DNA of 64,000 bases from JAABTH01 sp964390725 (GTDB taxonomy: Bacteria; Bacillota; Dethiobacteria; DTU022): the NCBI GenBank assembly GCA_964390725.1, contig CAYMIW010000014.1, forward strand, positions 1-64,000. Direction: 5' to 3'. Below, piece by piece: positions 24,866 through 33,507 of this stretch; within the stretch, counting starts at the first letter, position 1; each line of letters opens with the position of its first letter. The notes under the pieces are model-generated. The model saw nothing but the letters and a program-made list of their open reading frames with translations, was not told the DNA's origin and did no database searches. Both the position numbers and the translations under genes were made by a program.

Positions 24866-25783
24866 ATGACAACAGGGAATATATTTAATATCCAAAAGTT
24901 TTCACTGCATGATGGTCCCGGTATAAGAACCACCGTTTTTTTTAAAGGTTGCCCGCTAAAATGTCCCTGGTGCCAGAACCCTGAAGGAGTAAACTCCAGC
25001 CAGGTTCTATTCAGGCATAACCGACGTTGTCTTGGTTGTAAAACCTGCCTGGGTTGCTGCCCCCGGGAAGCTATAACTTTAAAAGCAAATGGACCGCGGA
25101 TAGACCGAAACTTATGTGATCTTTGCTTTATCTGCGTAGAAAACTGTCCGGCGGGAGTTTATGAAGCAGCAGGGAAGGCTGTTACCGTGGCCGAAGTTAT
25201 CAAAGAAATATCCAAGGACCTGATTATTTATGAAGAATCGGGGGGAGGAGTAACTTTTTCAGGCGGTGAACCATTTTTACAGCCTGAATTTCTTCTTGAA
25301 CTGCTAAAAGGTATTAAACAAATAGGTATCCACACCGCTATTGAAACATGCGGCCATACTTCATGGGAAAACATAAAACAAACACTGAACTATACAGATC
25401 TTTACATATATGATTTAAAGCTGCTCGATCCATTGAAGTGTATAAAGTACCTGGGGGTATCCGGAGAAATAATTCTTGATAATCTAAGTGCTCTTGCAGA
25501 ATCAAATGCTGCTATTCAGGTCCGTATTCCGGTTGTTCCGGGAATAACCGATGATTTTAACAATATCGAGCTAATCAGTAAGTTACTATCCGACTGCGGA
25601 ATTGAAACAGCAGAACTAATTCCCTATCATAACCTGGCTATCGCTAAATACAGGGACCTTGATCTTGAATATAAACTTAGTAATCTTAGTAAACCGCAAC
25701 CGGAAAGCTATGAACGTTTTAAGAAGATTTTTGTCCAGGCCGGATTAAAAATAACCTGTGAGGTAGAAGCGAAAAATGAATGA
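24866..25783 (+). CDS. hypE: Trans-4-hydroxy-L-proline dehydratase activase
   Basis: The 305-residue radical SAM activase has GCPLKCPWC (Cys29, Cys33, Cys36), two ferredoxin-like cluster motifs (CLGCKTCLGCC, CDLCFICVENC) and ESGGGVTFSGGEP. Its end overlaps hypD by 8 bases, fixing the partner. ATG 24866 has TAGGAG upstream; an in-frame TTG at 24842 is less likely. A TATAAT at 24832-24837 just upstream could serve as -10, in which case that TTG would not be transcribed in full. Confidence 0.9.
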   Translation: MTTGNIFNIQKFSLHDGPGIRTTVFFKGCPLKCPWCQNPEGVNSSQVLFRHNRRCLGCKTCLGCCPREAITLKANGPRIDRNLCDLCFICVENCPAGVYEAAGKAVTVAEVIKEISKDLIIYEESGGGVTFSGGEPFLQPEFLLELLKGIKQIGIHTAIETCGHTSWENIKQTLNYTDLYIYDLKLLDPLKCIKYLGVSGEIILDNLSALAESNAAIQVRIPVVPGITDDFNNIELISKLLSDCGIETAELIPYHNLAIAKYRDLDLEYKLSNLSKPQPESYERFKKIFVQAGLKITCEVEAKNE

Positions 25784-28157
25784 GACAGCACGTGGTTATA
25801 ATCAAAGAGTAAGGTCTTTACGTAATGAAAGTGAAACAACACCACCCTCAATTTCTGTTGAACGTGCGCAAATAGTTACTAACGCCTACAAGAAATATTT
25901 GGGGACGGTCAGTATTCCTGTACTCAGGGCGCTGGTTTTCAAAGAGCTGATGGAGAAAAAGACAATTTATATCGGCAAAGGCGAATTAATTATCGGTGAA
26001 CGTGGAACAAAACCCCAGGCTACACCAACTTACCCTGAATTATGCTGCCATACCCTTGAAGATCTTGATTTGATTGACAGCCGGGACAAAATATCTTTTA
26101 CCGTTAGTGAAGAGGTAAAAAATATACAGCAGAAAGAAATTATTCCTTACTGGAATAACCGCTCGATGCGACAGGTGATTTTCAGTAATATGAGTCAAGA
26201 ATGGCATGACTGTTACACCGCCGGTATTTTTACCGAATTTATGGAGCAGCGCGCTCCTGGACACACTGTGGGCGGCAATAGTATTTATCAAAAAGGCATG
26301 AAGAATTTAATCAACCTGGCTGATAAAGGGATTAATAGCTTGGATTATAAAAACGATCCCAACGCACTGACAAAAAAAGAACAGCTCAGGGCAATGCGTA
26401 TTTGTGCCGAAGCGCTTATCTCCTATGCGGAGCGTCACGCAGAAAAGGCTGAAGCCATGGCTACTGCAGAAAATAACATACAGAGAAAAGAGGAACTGCT
26501 GCAGATTGCTTCTATATGCAGGCATGTACCTGCCAATTCACCCCGCAACTTTTGGGAAGCCCTGCAACACTATTGGTTTATTCACCTGGGTGTTATTACA
26601 GAGCTGAATACCTGGGATTCTTTTTGCCCCGGCAGACTGGATCAGCATTTAAACCCCTTTTACCGGGCAGGAATAGAGGAAGGTACACTTGACAATGACC
26701 AGGCCAGGGAACTGCTGGAATGCTTCTGGATCAAATTCAACAACCAGCCGGCCCCGCCCAAAGTTGGCGTTACCCTGAAGGAGAGCGGTACCTACACAGA
26801 TTTCTGCAATATTAACCTGGGAGGTTTAACAGCAGATGGTAAGGATGGAGTAAATGATGTAACTTACCTTTTGCTTGAAGTAATTGACGAAATGCGCCTG
26901 CTCCAACCGAGCACAAACATACAGGTCAGCAAAAAAAGCCCTGATCTTTTTATTAAGGAAGCCGGCAAGGTTATTAGAGAAGGCTGGGGCCAGCCTTCTG
27001 TGTTTAATGCCGATGCAGTAGTACAGGAACTGCTGGCCCAGGGAAAAACACTTACTGATGCCCGGCAGGGAGGAACCAGCGGCTGCGTTGAAACAGGAGC
27101 CTTTGGCAGAGAAAGTTATATTCTGACCGGTTACTTTAACCTGACCAAGGTGCTGGAAATCGCCCTTAATCGCGGTGTGGATCCGGCCAGCGGCAAGCGT
27201 CTTGGTCCGGACACGGGCGACCCGTTATCATTTAAAACATTTGATGATTTAATTGAAGCTTATAAACAACAGCTGGAATACTTTATCGAGATTAAAATTA
27301 ATGGCAATCAGCTTATTGAAAAGCTGTATGCCGAGAATATGCCTGCCCCGTTTCTTTCTTTAATCATTGATGACTGCCTGGAAAATGCCCGGGACTACAA
27401 TGCCGGAGGAGCTCGTTATAATTCAAACTATATCCAGGGTGTTGGTATCGGTTCTCTGACTGACAGTTTTACCGCTCTGAAAAAATATGTTTTTGAAGAG
27501 AGTCGTTTCAGCATCAGGGATTTTCTTGATGCGCTGGCAAACAATTATACCGGTAAAGAAAGCATGCGGCAGATCCTTTTACGCAGCAGCCATCGTTATG
27601 GAAATGATGATGATGATGCTGATAATGTGATGCAGCAGCTCTTTTCAATATTCCATGATCTGGTAGAGGGCAGAAAAAGTGTGCGGGGAGCAACCTATCA
27701 CATCAACATGCTACCAACCACCTGCCATGTCTATTTCGGATCGGTTATTGGAGCTACACCCGACGGCAGGTTGGCTGGAATGCCCTTGTCAGAGGGTATT
27801 TCTCCAGTTCAGGGAGCAGATGTTAACGGACCAACCGCGGTTATCAAGTCAGCCTCTAAAATGGACCAGCTCAAAACCGGGGGTACTCTTTTAAACATGA
27901 AATTTTCTCCCGGGGTGCTATCCGGTCACAAAGGGCTGCTTAATCTTGTTCACCTGGTGAGAGCTTACTTCCGCATGGACGGCCATCATATTCAGTTCAA
28001 CGTTGTCAATGCCCAAACACTCAGAGAAGCACGCCTTAAACCAGAACTACACCGAAATCTTATTGTCAGGGTTGCCGGTTACAGCGATTATTTCAACAAT
28101 TTAAGTGAGCAGTTGCAGGATGAAATAATTGCCCGCACTGAGCACAGTGGTTTTTAA
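25776..28157 (+). CDS. hypD: Trans-4-hydroxy-L-proline dehydratase (glycyl radical enzyme)
   Basis: The 793-residue enzyme matches what I recall of Clostridioides difficile HypD along most of its length, including TEFMEQRAPGHTV, NNQPAPPKVG, GGTSGCVETG and LPTTCHVYFG. The catalytic set is complete with a constant offset of +3 from the C. difficile numbering: Asp281, Cys437, Glu439, Thr648 and glycyl-radical Gly768. HypD removes water from trans-4-hydroxy-L-proline to give delta1-pyrroline-5-carboxylate, which proC (38687) can reduce to proline. The start overlaps hypE. Confidence in the assignment is high because the substrate residues, not only the radical residues, are kept. Confidence 0.93.
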   Translation: MNETARGYNQRVRSLRNESETTPPSISVERAQIVTNAYKKYLGTVSIPVLRALVFKELMEKKTIYIGKGELIIGERGTKPQATPTYPELCCHTLEDLDLIDSRDKISFTVSEEVKNIQQKEIIPYWNNRSMRQVIFSNMSQEWHDCYTAGIFTEFMEQRAPGHTVGGNSIYQKGMKNLINLADKGINSLDYKNDPNALTKKEQLRAMRICAEALISYAERHAEKAEAMATAENNIQRKEELLQIASICRHVPANSPRNFWEALQHYWFIHLGVITELNTWDSFCPGRLDQHLNPFYRAGIEEGTLDNDQARELLECFWIKFNNQPAPPKVGVTLKESGTYTDFCNINLGGLTADGKDGVNDVTYLLLEVIDEMRLLQPSTNIQVSKKSPDLFIKEAGKVIREGWGQPSVFNADAVVQELLAQGKTLTDARQGGTSGCVETGAFGRESYILTGYFNLTKVLEIALNRGVDPASGKRLGPDTGDPLSFKTFDDLIEAYKQQLEYFIEIKINGNQLIEKLYAENMPAPFLSLIIDDCLENARDYNAGGARYNSNYIQGVGIGSLTDSFTALKKYVFEESRFSIRDFLDALANNYTGKESMRQILLRSSHRYGNDDDDADNVMQQLFSIFHDLVEGRKSVRGATYHINMLPTTCHVYFGSVIGATPDGRLAGMPLSEGISPVQGADVNGPTAVIKSASKMDQLKTGGTLLNMKFSPGVLSGHKGLLNLVHLVRAYFRMDGHHIQFNVVNAQTLREARLKPELHRNLIVRVAGYSDYFNNLSEQLQDEIIARTEHSGF

Positions 28158-28170
28158 CTGCTGTCTTTGG

Positions 28171-28199
28171 TTGACAGCTAACCGTAAATAGAATAAAAT
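28171..28199 (+). promoter_or_regulatory. Promoter for tRNA-Trp
   Basis: A perfect TTGACA (28171-28176), a 17-bp spacer and TAAAAT (28194-28199) lie 11 bases before tRNA-Trp. The spacing is ideal for the main sigma factor. Confidence 0.8.
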
Positions 28200-28210
28200 A
28201 TTTTTGGCGA

Positions 28211-28286
28211 AGGGGAGTAGCTCAACTGGCAGAGCAGCGGTCTCCAAAACCGCAGGCTGCGGGTTCAAGTCCTGTCTCCCCTGCCA
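28211..28286 (+). tRNA. tRNA-Trp (anticodon CCA)
   Basis: The 76-nt cloverleaf has acceptor AGGGGAG/CTCCCCT, D-arm AGCTCAACTGGCAGAGC, anticodon loop TCTCCAAAA with CCA, T-arm GGGTTCAAGTCC and encoded CCA. It has its own promoter and terminator. Confidence 0.97.
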
Positions 28287-28293
28287 TAAAAAT

Positions 28294-28347
28294 GAAACAA
28301 GATGCTGCTGTTAAATTGCAGCATCTTGTTTCAATATGTTTTTTTGG
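28294..28347 (+). terminator. Strong terminator of tRNA-Trp
   Basis: A perfect 15-bp stem (GAAACAAGATGCTGC/GCAGCATCTTGTTTC, 28294-28332) is followed by a run of seven T at 28340. It sits 7 bases after the tRNA. Confidence 0.88.
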
Positions 28348-28361
28348 AAGGGGCTCACCAA

Positions 28362-29387
28362 ATGCCCAGGCAGTCACTTTTGAATGAGCTGCAGAACAAT
28401 GCTCCCCACGATTTACAGGGACATCCAGCCCTGGCTAATGCTGCCGATCTACTTGAAATAATCAATGGAAGTTTACTTTCCGAATCAGCTGAGTCACTTT
28501 ATAGTTTGGCTGAACGAATCCGGATCAATACCCTGAAAGATGCCGACGATTTATACGGAATTACAGATGAAGTTGATGTAAAACTTCAAGATCTTGTAGC
28601 AAGTGATTATCTTGTTACCTGCATCGCCTCCTGGGTTAAGCAGATCAGGGAAGAACTGTTTGGTGCTCCTGAACCTCCATTTGAAAATGATCTTGAAAAT
28701 GCTATTCGCTGGGTGGAAACAACTGCCATGACAGACGATCCCGGCAGTAAGGGAATAGATAGAAATAAAACTACGGAAACCATTATTCCAAATTCCACAG
28801 ACCTTAAATTTTTAAAACGTAACATATTTCTTCCAGAAAACAACACTATAAAAACTGTCTGGGTTCAACCTGGAACGCTTCTTCATTCCGTAAGCCGAAA
28901 GATTGAAATTATATCCTCGGCAACAGGTTTTAAACCTCACGCCGTAACAGTTTATTTGCTTACGGGTTTGGAACCTATATTGTTAAGAATAGTTGTTACA
29001 GTTAAAGCAGGGCGGGCTTTGCTGCCTACCGAACCGACAGACATGAATGATAATCGAATGGCTAAACGAAGACTGCTTAAGAGAAGCCTGTGTATTGAAC
29101 TGCACAGCGCAGATATATCACCGGCAGAGCTGAAAAATATATATGAAAGATACCGCTCCGAGTTAAAAATCAGAAAAACAAAAACCCTCAGTGATGAACA
29201 GGTCAGGTTATTTTACCTGGTTAGAAAAGAAGGAGGCCCTCCGGCCCAGGGATCAAAAGCATTTTGGAATAAAATCAGGGAAACATGGAATGCCAATCCC
29301 AAAAATAAGCCATATAAATCGTGGGAAGGCATTTACCAGCGTTATAAAATTGTTGAAAGAAAGATGGACAACCTGTTTATTAAATAA
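28362..29387 (+). CDS. Unknown protein upstream of ornithine aminotransferase
   Basis: I do not recognise this 341-residue protein. It is soluble, with a helical, acidic N-terminal half (LANAADLLEIINGSLLSESAESLYSL), a middle part of beta character with EIISSATGFKPHAVTVYLLTG, and a basic, aromatic C-terminus (AFWNKIRETWNANP, YKSWEGIYQRYKIVE) that looks like the small tryptophan-containing helix bundles of nucleic-acid-binding proteins. ATG 28362 is chosen for the GGAAGGGG upstream; longer versions run into the tRNA terminator. It ends 19 bases before rocD, so the two are probably co-transcribed. A regulatory role is only a guess. Confidence 0.6.
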   Translation: MPRQSLLNELQNNAPHDLQGHPALANAADLLEIINGSLLSESAESLYSLAERIRINTLKDADDLYGITDEVDVKLQDLVASDYLVTCIASWVKQIREELFGAPEPPFENDLENAIRWVETTAMTDDPGSKGIDRNKTTETIIPNSTDLKFLKRNIFLPENNTIKTVWVQPGTLLHSVSRKIEIISSATGFKPHAVTVYLLTGLEPILLRIVVTVKAGRALLPTEPTDMNDNRMAKRRLLKRSLCIELHSADISPAELKNIYERYRSELKIRKTKTLSDEQVRLFYLVRKEGGPPAQGSKAFWNKIRETWNANPKNKPYKSWEGIYQRYKIVERKMDNLFIK

Positions 29388-29406
29388 TCTAAACGAGGTG
29401 CAGAAG

Positions 29407-30603
29407 ATGAAATCGACAAAAGAGTTATTGGAGCTGAATGTAAAGTACGGTGCCAGAAACTACCTGCCTCTCCCTGTAGTCCTGGTTGACGGCAAAGGAG
29501 CATGGGTAACTGATCCAGAAGGAAACCGATACATGGACATGCTCAGTGCATATTCAGCCATGAATTTCGGTCACTGTCACCCTAAAATAGTTGCTGCTTT
29601 AAAAAAGCAGGCAGAAAAAATAACTTTAACCTCAAGAGCTTTTAATAATGACCAGCTCGGAGATTTTTGCAAAAAACTATCGCTTTTAACCGGAAAAGAA
29701 ATGGTCTTGCCAATGAATACGGGATCCGAAGCTGTTGAAACAGCAATCAAGGCTGTACGCCGCTGGGCTTATCGTACTAAGAATATCCCAGAGGATAAAG
29801 CTGAAATAATCACCTGTAAAGGAAATTTTCACGGCCGGACAGTTACCATTGTTTCCTTCAGCTCTGATCAATCCTATCGTGACGGGTTTGGTCCTTTTAC
29901 CCCGGGCTTCAAAGCTATCGAATACGGTAACATTGATGCCCTGAGGGATGCAATAAATCCCCATACTGCCGGCTTGTTGATTGAGCCAATCCAGGGAGAA
30001 GGCGGTATAATCATACCTCGTGAAGGGTTTATTAAAGAAGCTTACCAACTATGTCATGATAATAACGTGGTTTTTATGGCTGATGAAATTCAAACTGGGT
30101 TTGGAAGGACCGGAAAATTGTTTGCCTGCGACTGGGAGGAAGTCATTCCCGATGTTTATATACTCGGCAAAGCGCTTGGTGGAGGTATAATGCCTATATC
30201 TGCAGTTACCGCTTCCGAAGAAATACTCGGTGTATTTGAGCCGGGATCACACGGCTCTACCTTCGGTGGCAACCCCCTGGCCTGTGCCGTTGCATTAACA
30301 GCACTTGAAGTATTGGAAGAAGAACAGCTGGTTGAAAAATCAAATCAGCTCGGTAAATACCTGGTAGATGAACTGAAACAAATAACCAACCCTGATATAG
30401 TTGAAATCAGGGGTAAGGGATTAATGATTGGCATTGAACTTAAAGGCAAGGCCAGACCTTATTGCGAAAAGTTAATGGTAAAAGGTATCCTGGCCAAGGA
30501 AACCCATGAAAACATCATACGCCTGGCTCCACCACTGGTTGTAAGTAAAGACGACCTGGACTGGGCAATCGATATAATCAGAAATATATTTAACGAAAAT
30601 TAA
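29407..30603 (+). CDS. rocD: Ornithine aminotransferase
   Basis: The 398-residue protein is a class III PLP aminotransferase: MNTGSEAVETAIKAVRRW, GNFHGRTVT, EPIQGEGGI, ADEIQTGFGRTG, and the PLP lysine in LGKALGGG near residue 255. Length, KYGARNYLPLPVVL at the N-terminus and LMIGIEL near the C-terminus fit ornithine-oxo-acid aminotransferase, which makes glutamate 5-semialdehyde, in equilibrium with pyrroline-5-carboxylate. Together with proC it would link ornithine to proline. ATG 29407 has GAGGTG upstream; the longer open frame upstream overlaps the previous gene and is not conserved. Confidence 0.88.
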   Translation: MKSTKELLELNVKYGARNYLPLPVVLVDGKGAWVTDPEGNRYMDMLSAYSAMNFGHCHPKIVAALKKQAEKITLTSRAFNNDQLGDFCKKLSLLTGKEMVLPMNTGSEAVETAIKAVRRWAYRTKNIPEDKAEIITCKGNFHGRTVTIVSFSSDQSYRDGFGPFTPGFKAIEYGNIDALRDAINPHTAGLLIEPIQGEGGIIIPREGFIKEAYQLCHDNNVVFMADEIQTGFGRTGKLFACDWEEVIPDVYILGKALGGGIMPISAVTASEEILGVFEPGSHGSTFGGNPLACAVALTALEVLEEEQLVEKSNQLGKYLVDELKQITNPDIVEIRGKGLMIGIELKGKARPYCEKLMVKGILAKETHENIIRLAPPLVVSKDDLDWAIDIIRNIFNEN

Positions 30604-30626
30604 TCATTTTTAATATAAAAAAAGTA

Positions 30627-30655
30627 TTGACAAATCAATTAATGTGATCAATAAT
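30627..30655 (+). promoter_or_regulatory. Strong promoter for a structured RNA
   Basis: A perfect TTGACA (30627-30632), a 17-bp spacer and AATAAT (30650-30655, five of six bases) predict a start of transcription at about 30662, exactly where the closing stem of the RNA begins. Confidence 0.75.
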
Positions 30656-30661
30656 CTTTTT

Positions 30662-30955
30662 ACCAGGTTCCGAGAGACTGGATAGCAAGCCGGTCCGGGT
30701 CGAAGGGGCACAATCGTAACGGGGAAGGTCTAACCTGAGCCGTATACCGAGAACCCCATAAAACCAGGTCACTGAAAGAGACGGTTAATGAAAGGCCGCC
30801 AGGCCGGGATTTACCGGAATTCTCAGGACGGATCATAAAGTAGCTTTCCGGAGGTTGAGGGAAGGCCATCCAAAGGTGGTGGCGGAAGCTCAGCTGCAGA
30901 TGGTAAAGTGAAGAAGATGCGACGGTAGGTTAGAAGGCCTGTTGGAACCTGGTTT
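30662..30955 (+). ncRNA. Unrecognised structured RNA of about 290 nt
   Basis: A region with no credible protein starts right at the predicted transcription start and is closed by a perfect 10-bp stem between its ends: ACCAGGTTCC (30662-30671) and GGAACCTGGT (30944-30953), followed by TTATTTATG and later T-rich sequence. Inside are many G-rich and A-rich single-strand-looking stretches and short helices, such as CCGG-GATTTA-CCGG and GGGG (30721) with CCCC (30754). Size and closed ends suggest a stable, independently transcribed RNA. I checked for the RNase P, tmRNA, SRP, 6S and common riboswitch signatures and found none. It could belong to a rare family that I cannot name from sequence alone. 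It lies between rocD and the flavoprotein operon. Confidence 0.6.
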
Positions 30956-31013
30956 ATTTATGTTCTTTTCGTTATAAGAACTATTCCCCTTTTAAACTAA
31001 GCTGCCAGTTTCA

Positions 31014-31043
31014 TTGACACTTTAAAAACCCCGGTGATATAAT
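31014..31043 (+). promoter_or_regulatory. Very strong promoter for the flavoprotein operon
   Basis: A perfect TTGACA (31014-31019), an 18-bp spacer and a perfect TATAAT (31038-31043) with an extended TG two bases before it. Transcription would start near 31050, giving a short AT-rich leader of about 60 bases. Confidence 0.8.
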
Positions 31044-31111
31044 TTATACGTTACATGTTCGTTAATATACTGTTTCATATTATTAAATAACATAACTTTG
31101 AAGGATATCTT

Positions 31112-33484
31112 ATGAACAATAATACGAATCCTCTTGATGCAATCGTTTTTCGCTACAAACCTGAACCTTCTGAATTGATAATGATCCTTCAAGATATCCA
31201 AGTTGAATTTGGTTATATAGCTCCCGAGGCTGTTGAAATAGTTTCTTCATACCTAGGCTTACCCCAGCCACAAATATATTCCATTGCAACATTTTATAAT
31301 TCGTTCCGGCTTAAACCCGGGGGGAAACATAAAATTGAAGTATGTGAAGGTACTGCCTGTCATATCAGGGGGGCCTCATTACTGCTTGACCAGTTGAAAG
31401 ATAAACTTGGTATATGTCCCGGTGAGACTACAGCTGATCAAAATTTCACCCTTAACTCAGTCCACTGCGTTGGAGCCTGTGCCATGGCCCCCGTACTGGT
31501 TATTGACGGTGATTACCATGGCAATGTAACTTCTTCCGGGTTAAACAAGCTATTAAGAAGTTATAGTTCCGGTGAAGGTAGAGCAGTTCTTAAGCATGAC
31601 GAAGAAACACCTGCCGAGTTCATCGGTGAAAAAATCACATCCTCTGAACAATTCGATACCTTGCGAAAAAGACTGATTAAAACCATGATTAATGAAGAAC
31701 CTGAATTACTGGTTTGTGCAGGGACCGGTTGCCTCGCCAAGGGTAGTTACATGGTTGCTGAAGCTTTAAAAAAGCAACTGGAACTACAAAATAAACATTT
31801 GCCTGTAAATCTTCTTTTAAAAAATGTCGGCTGCCAGGGTTTTTGTGAAAAAGGTCCACTGGTTGTCCTACAACCTGATAACATATTTTACTGTAATGTC
31901 CAGCCCGATGATGCTTCGGAAATAATCAGTGAAACAGTAATTAATAAAAGAACTATCGATCATCTTTTATATCATGACCCCGATTCTTCTGGCAGTATCA
32001 AATATTACAATAAAATACCATTTTTTAAGGGTCAGCAGCGTATCGCCCTGCGAAACCTCGGCATCGTGGATCCTCTCAGCTTATATGATTACATCGCCAA
32101 AGGCGGCTTTGCCGCACTTATTAAGACCCTTAACAATATGAAGCCGGAAGAGGTAATAGCTGAAGTAGAAAAATCCGGTCTGCGCGGCAGGGGCGGTGGG
32201 GGATTCCCAACCGGTAAAAAATGGCGATCCAGCGCTGAAGTCCCTTCGGCAATCCGTTATGTTATCTGTAACGGCGATGAAGGAGATCCCGGAGCTTTCA
32301 TGGATCGCAGCATCATGGAAGGTGATCCCTACTCGGTTATAGAAGGCATGATCATTTGCGCCTATGCAGTTGGAGCTGAGCATGGTTACATTTATGTTCG
32401 TGAAGAATACCCCCGGGCTCTTAATCATTTGAATATGGCTATTGAACAGTGCAGATTAGCCGGTTTTCTCGGCCCTGATATATGTGGAAAAAACTTTTCA
32501 TTTGATATAAAGATTAATCGTGGAACAGGAGCATTTGTTTGTGGTGAATCGACAGCTTTAATGCAGTCGATCGAAGGGAAAGCAGGAGAACCAAGGGCAA
32601 AATATACACGCTCATCCCAGCGGGGTCTCTACAACAAGCCGACCGTTCTGAATAACGTTGAAACCTTTACTAATATTCCTGTTATCATTAATAATGGCGC
32701 TTCCTGGTTTTTATCAACCGGAACAGAATCAAGCCCGGGAACTAAAGTATTTTCTGTTGTCGGGAAAGTTAAAAACACCGGTCTCGTTGAAGTTGCCATG
32801 GGCATAACCCTGCGTCAGATTATTTTTGATGTTTGCGGAGGTATGTTAAACAATAAGGCTTTTAAGGCTGTGCAAACCGGCGGCCCTTCCGGGGGTTGCC
32901 TCCCCGAGAATAAGCTTGACTTGCCCGTTGATTTTGACAGTTTGTCCCGCGAAGGGTCTATGATGGGTTCCGGCGGTATGATCGTAATGGATGAAGATAC
33001 TTGTATGGTTGATGTAGCCAGGTATTTCATCAGTTTTCTCGCCAGTGAATCCTGTGGCAAGTGCGCTCCTTGCAGGCTCGGTTTAAACAAATTACACGAT
33101 ATTCTGTCCAGAATCTGCAGTGGAAATGGTGAACCGGAAGACCTGGATAGAATTATTACTCTGCTTGACCTGCTTGATGAAAGTTCCCTCTGTGGTTTAG
33201 GAAAATCAGCGTCAAACCCTGTTCGCAGCACTCTTAAACATTTCAGGGAAGAATACCTGGCCCATATAATTGACAAAAAATGTCCTGCAAAGGTATGCAG
33301 GGACTTAATTTCTTACAGGATTACAACAGATTGTACAGGCTGCAGGCGTTGTGCCAGGACCTGTCCTGCCGGGGCTATAAGTGGCAATAAAAATGAACAG
33401 CATCACATTGACCAGGAACTATGCAGTCGTTGCGGCCTCTGTCTGCAAACCTGTAATTTTGATGCAATAATTGTAGAAAACTGA
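31112..33484 (+). CDS. NuoE-NuoF fusion, NADH/FMN/Fe-S subunit of a redox complex
   Basis: The 790-residue protein has, in order: a NuoE-like [2Fe-2S] thioredoxin domain (cysteines near 78, 83, 119, 123), a second thioredoxin-like [2Fe-2S] domain (about 200-270, VCAGTGCLAKG and GCQGFCEKGP), the NuoF flavin/NAD core (GRGGGGFPTGKKW near 358, GDEGDPGAFMDR near 390), the SCGKCAPCR cluster near 648, and two C-terminal [4Fe-4S] motifs near 741 and 771. HydB/NfnB-type subunits of bifurcating hydrogenases and formate dehydrogenases look like this, except that NuoE is normally separate. It should bind NAD(H) and pass electrons to the next protein. It is cytoplasmic, with no membrane segment. Confidence 0.88.
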   Translation: MNNNTNPLDAIVFRYKPEPSELIMILQDIQVEFGYIAPEAVEIVSSYLGLPQPQIYSIATFYNSFRLKPGGKHKIEVCEGTACHIRGASLLLDQLKDKLGICPGETTADQNFTLNSVHCVGACAMAPVLVIDGDYHGNVTSSGLNKLLRSYSSGEGRAVLKHDEETPAEFIGEKITSSEQFDTLRKRLIKTMINEEPELLVCAGTGCLAKGSYMVAEALKKQLELQNKHLPVNLLLKNVGCQGFCEKGPLVVLQPDNIFYCNVQPDDASEIISETVINKRTIDHLLYHDPDSSGSIKYYNKIPFFKGQQRIALRNLGIVDPLSLYDYIAKGGFAALIKTLNNMKPEEVIAEVEKSGLRGRGGGGFPTGKKWRSSAEVPSAIRYVICNGDEGDPGAFMDRSIMEGDPYSVIEGMIICAYAVGAEHGYIYVREEYPRALNHLNMAIEQCRLAGFLGPDICGKNFSFDIKINRGTGAFVCGESTALMQSIEGKAGEPRAKYTRSSQRGLYNKPTVLNNVETFTNIPVIINNGASWFLSTGTESSPGTKVFSVVGKVKNTGLVEVAMGITLRQIIFDVCGGMLNNKAFKAVQTGGPSGGCLPENKLDLPVDFDSLSREGSMMGSGGMIVMDEDTCMVDVARYFISFLASESCGKCAPCRLGLNKLHDILSRICSGNGEPEDLDRIITLLDLLDESSLCGLGKSASNPVRSTLKHFREEYLAHIIDKKCPAKVCRDLISYRITTDCTGCRRCARTCPAGAISGNKNEQHHIDQELCSRCGLCLQTCNFDAIIVEN

Positions 33485-33507
33485 ATCAGGCTGATGAAGG
33501 AGTCACC

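Noticed and set aside
30660..30869. A 69-residue minus-strand frame.
   Set aside because: It lies inside the structured RNA, has no ribosome site and no recognisable protein character.
30662..30955. RNase P RNA, tmRNA, SRP RNA or 6S RNA, and a group II intron remnant suggested by a GAGCCGTAT stretch.
   Set aside because: No GAGGAAAGTCC or ACAGAA blocks of RNase P, no tRNA-like ends, no SRP domain IV signature; the stretch is not followed by the paired strand of an intron domain V.
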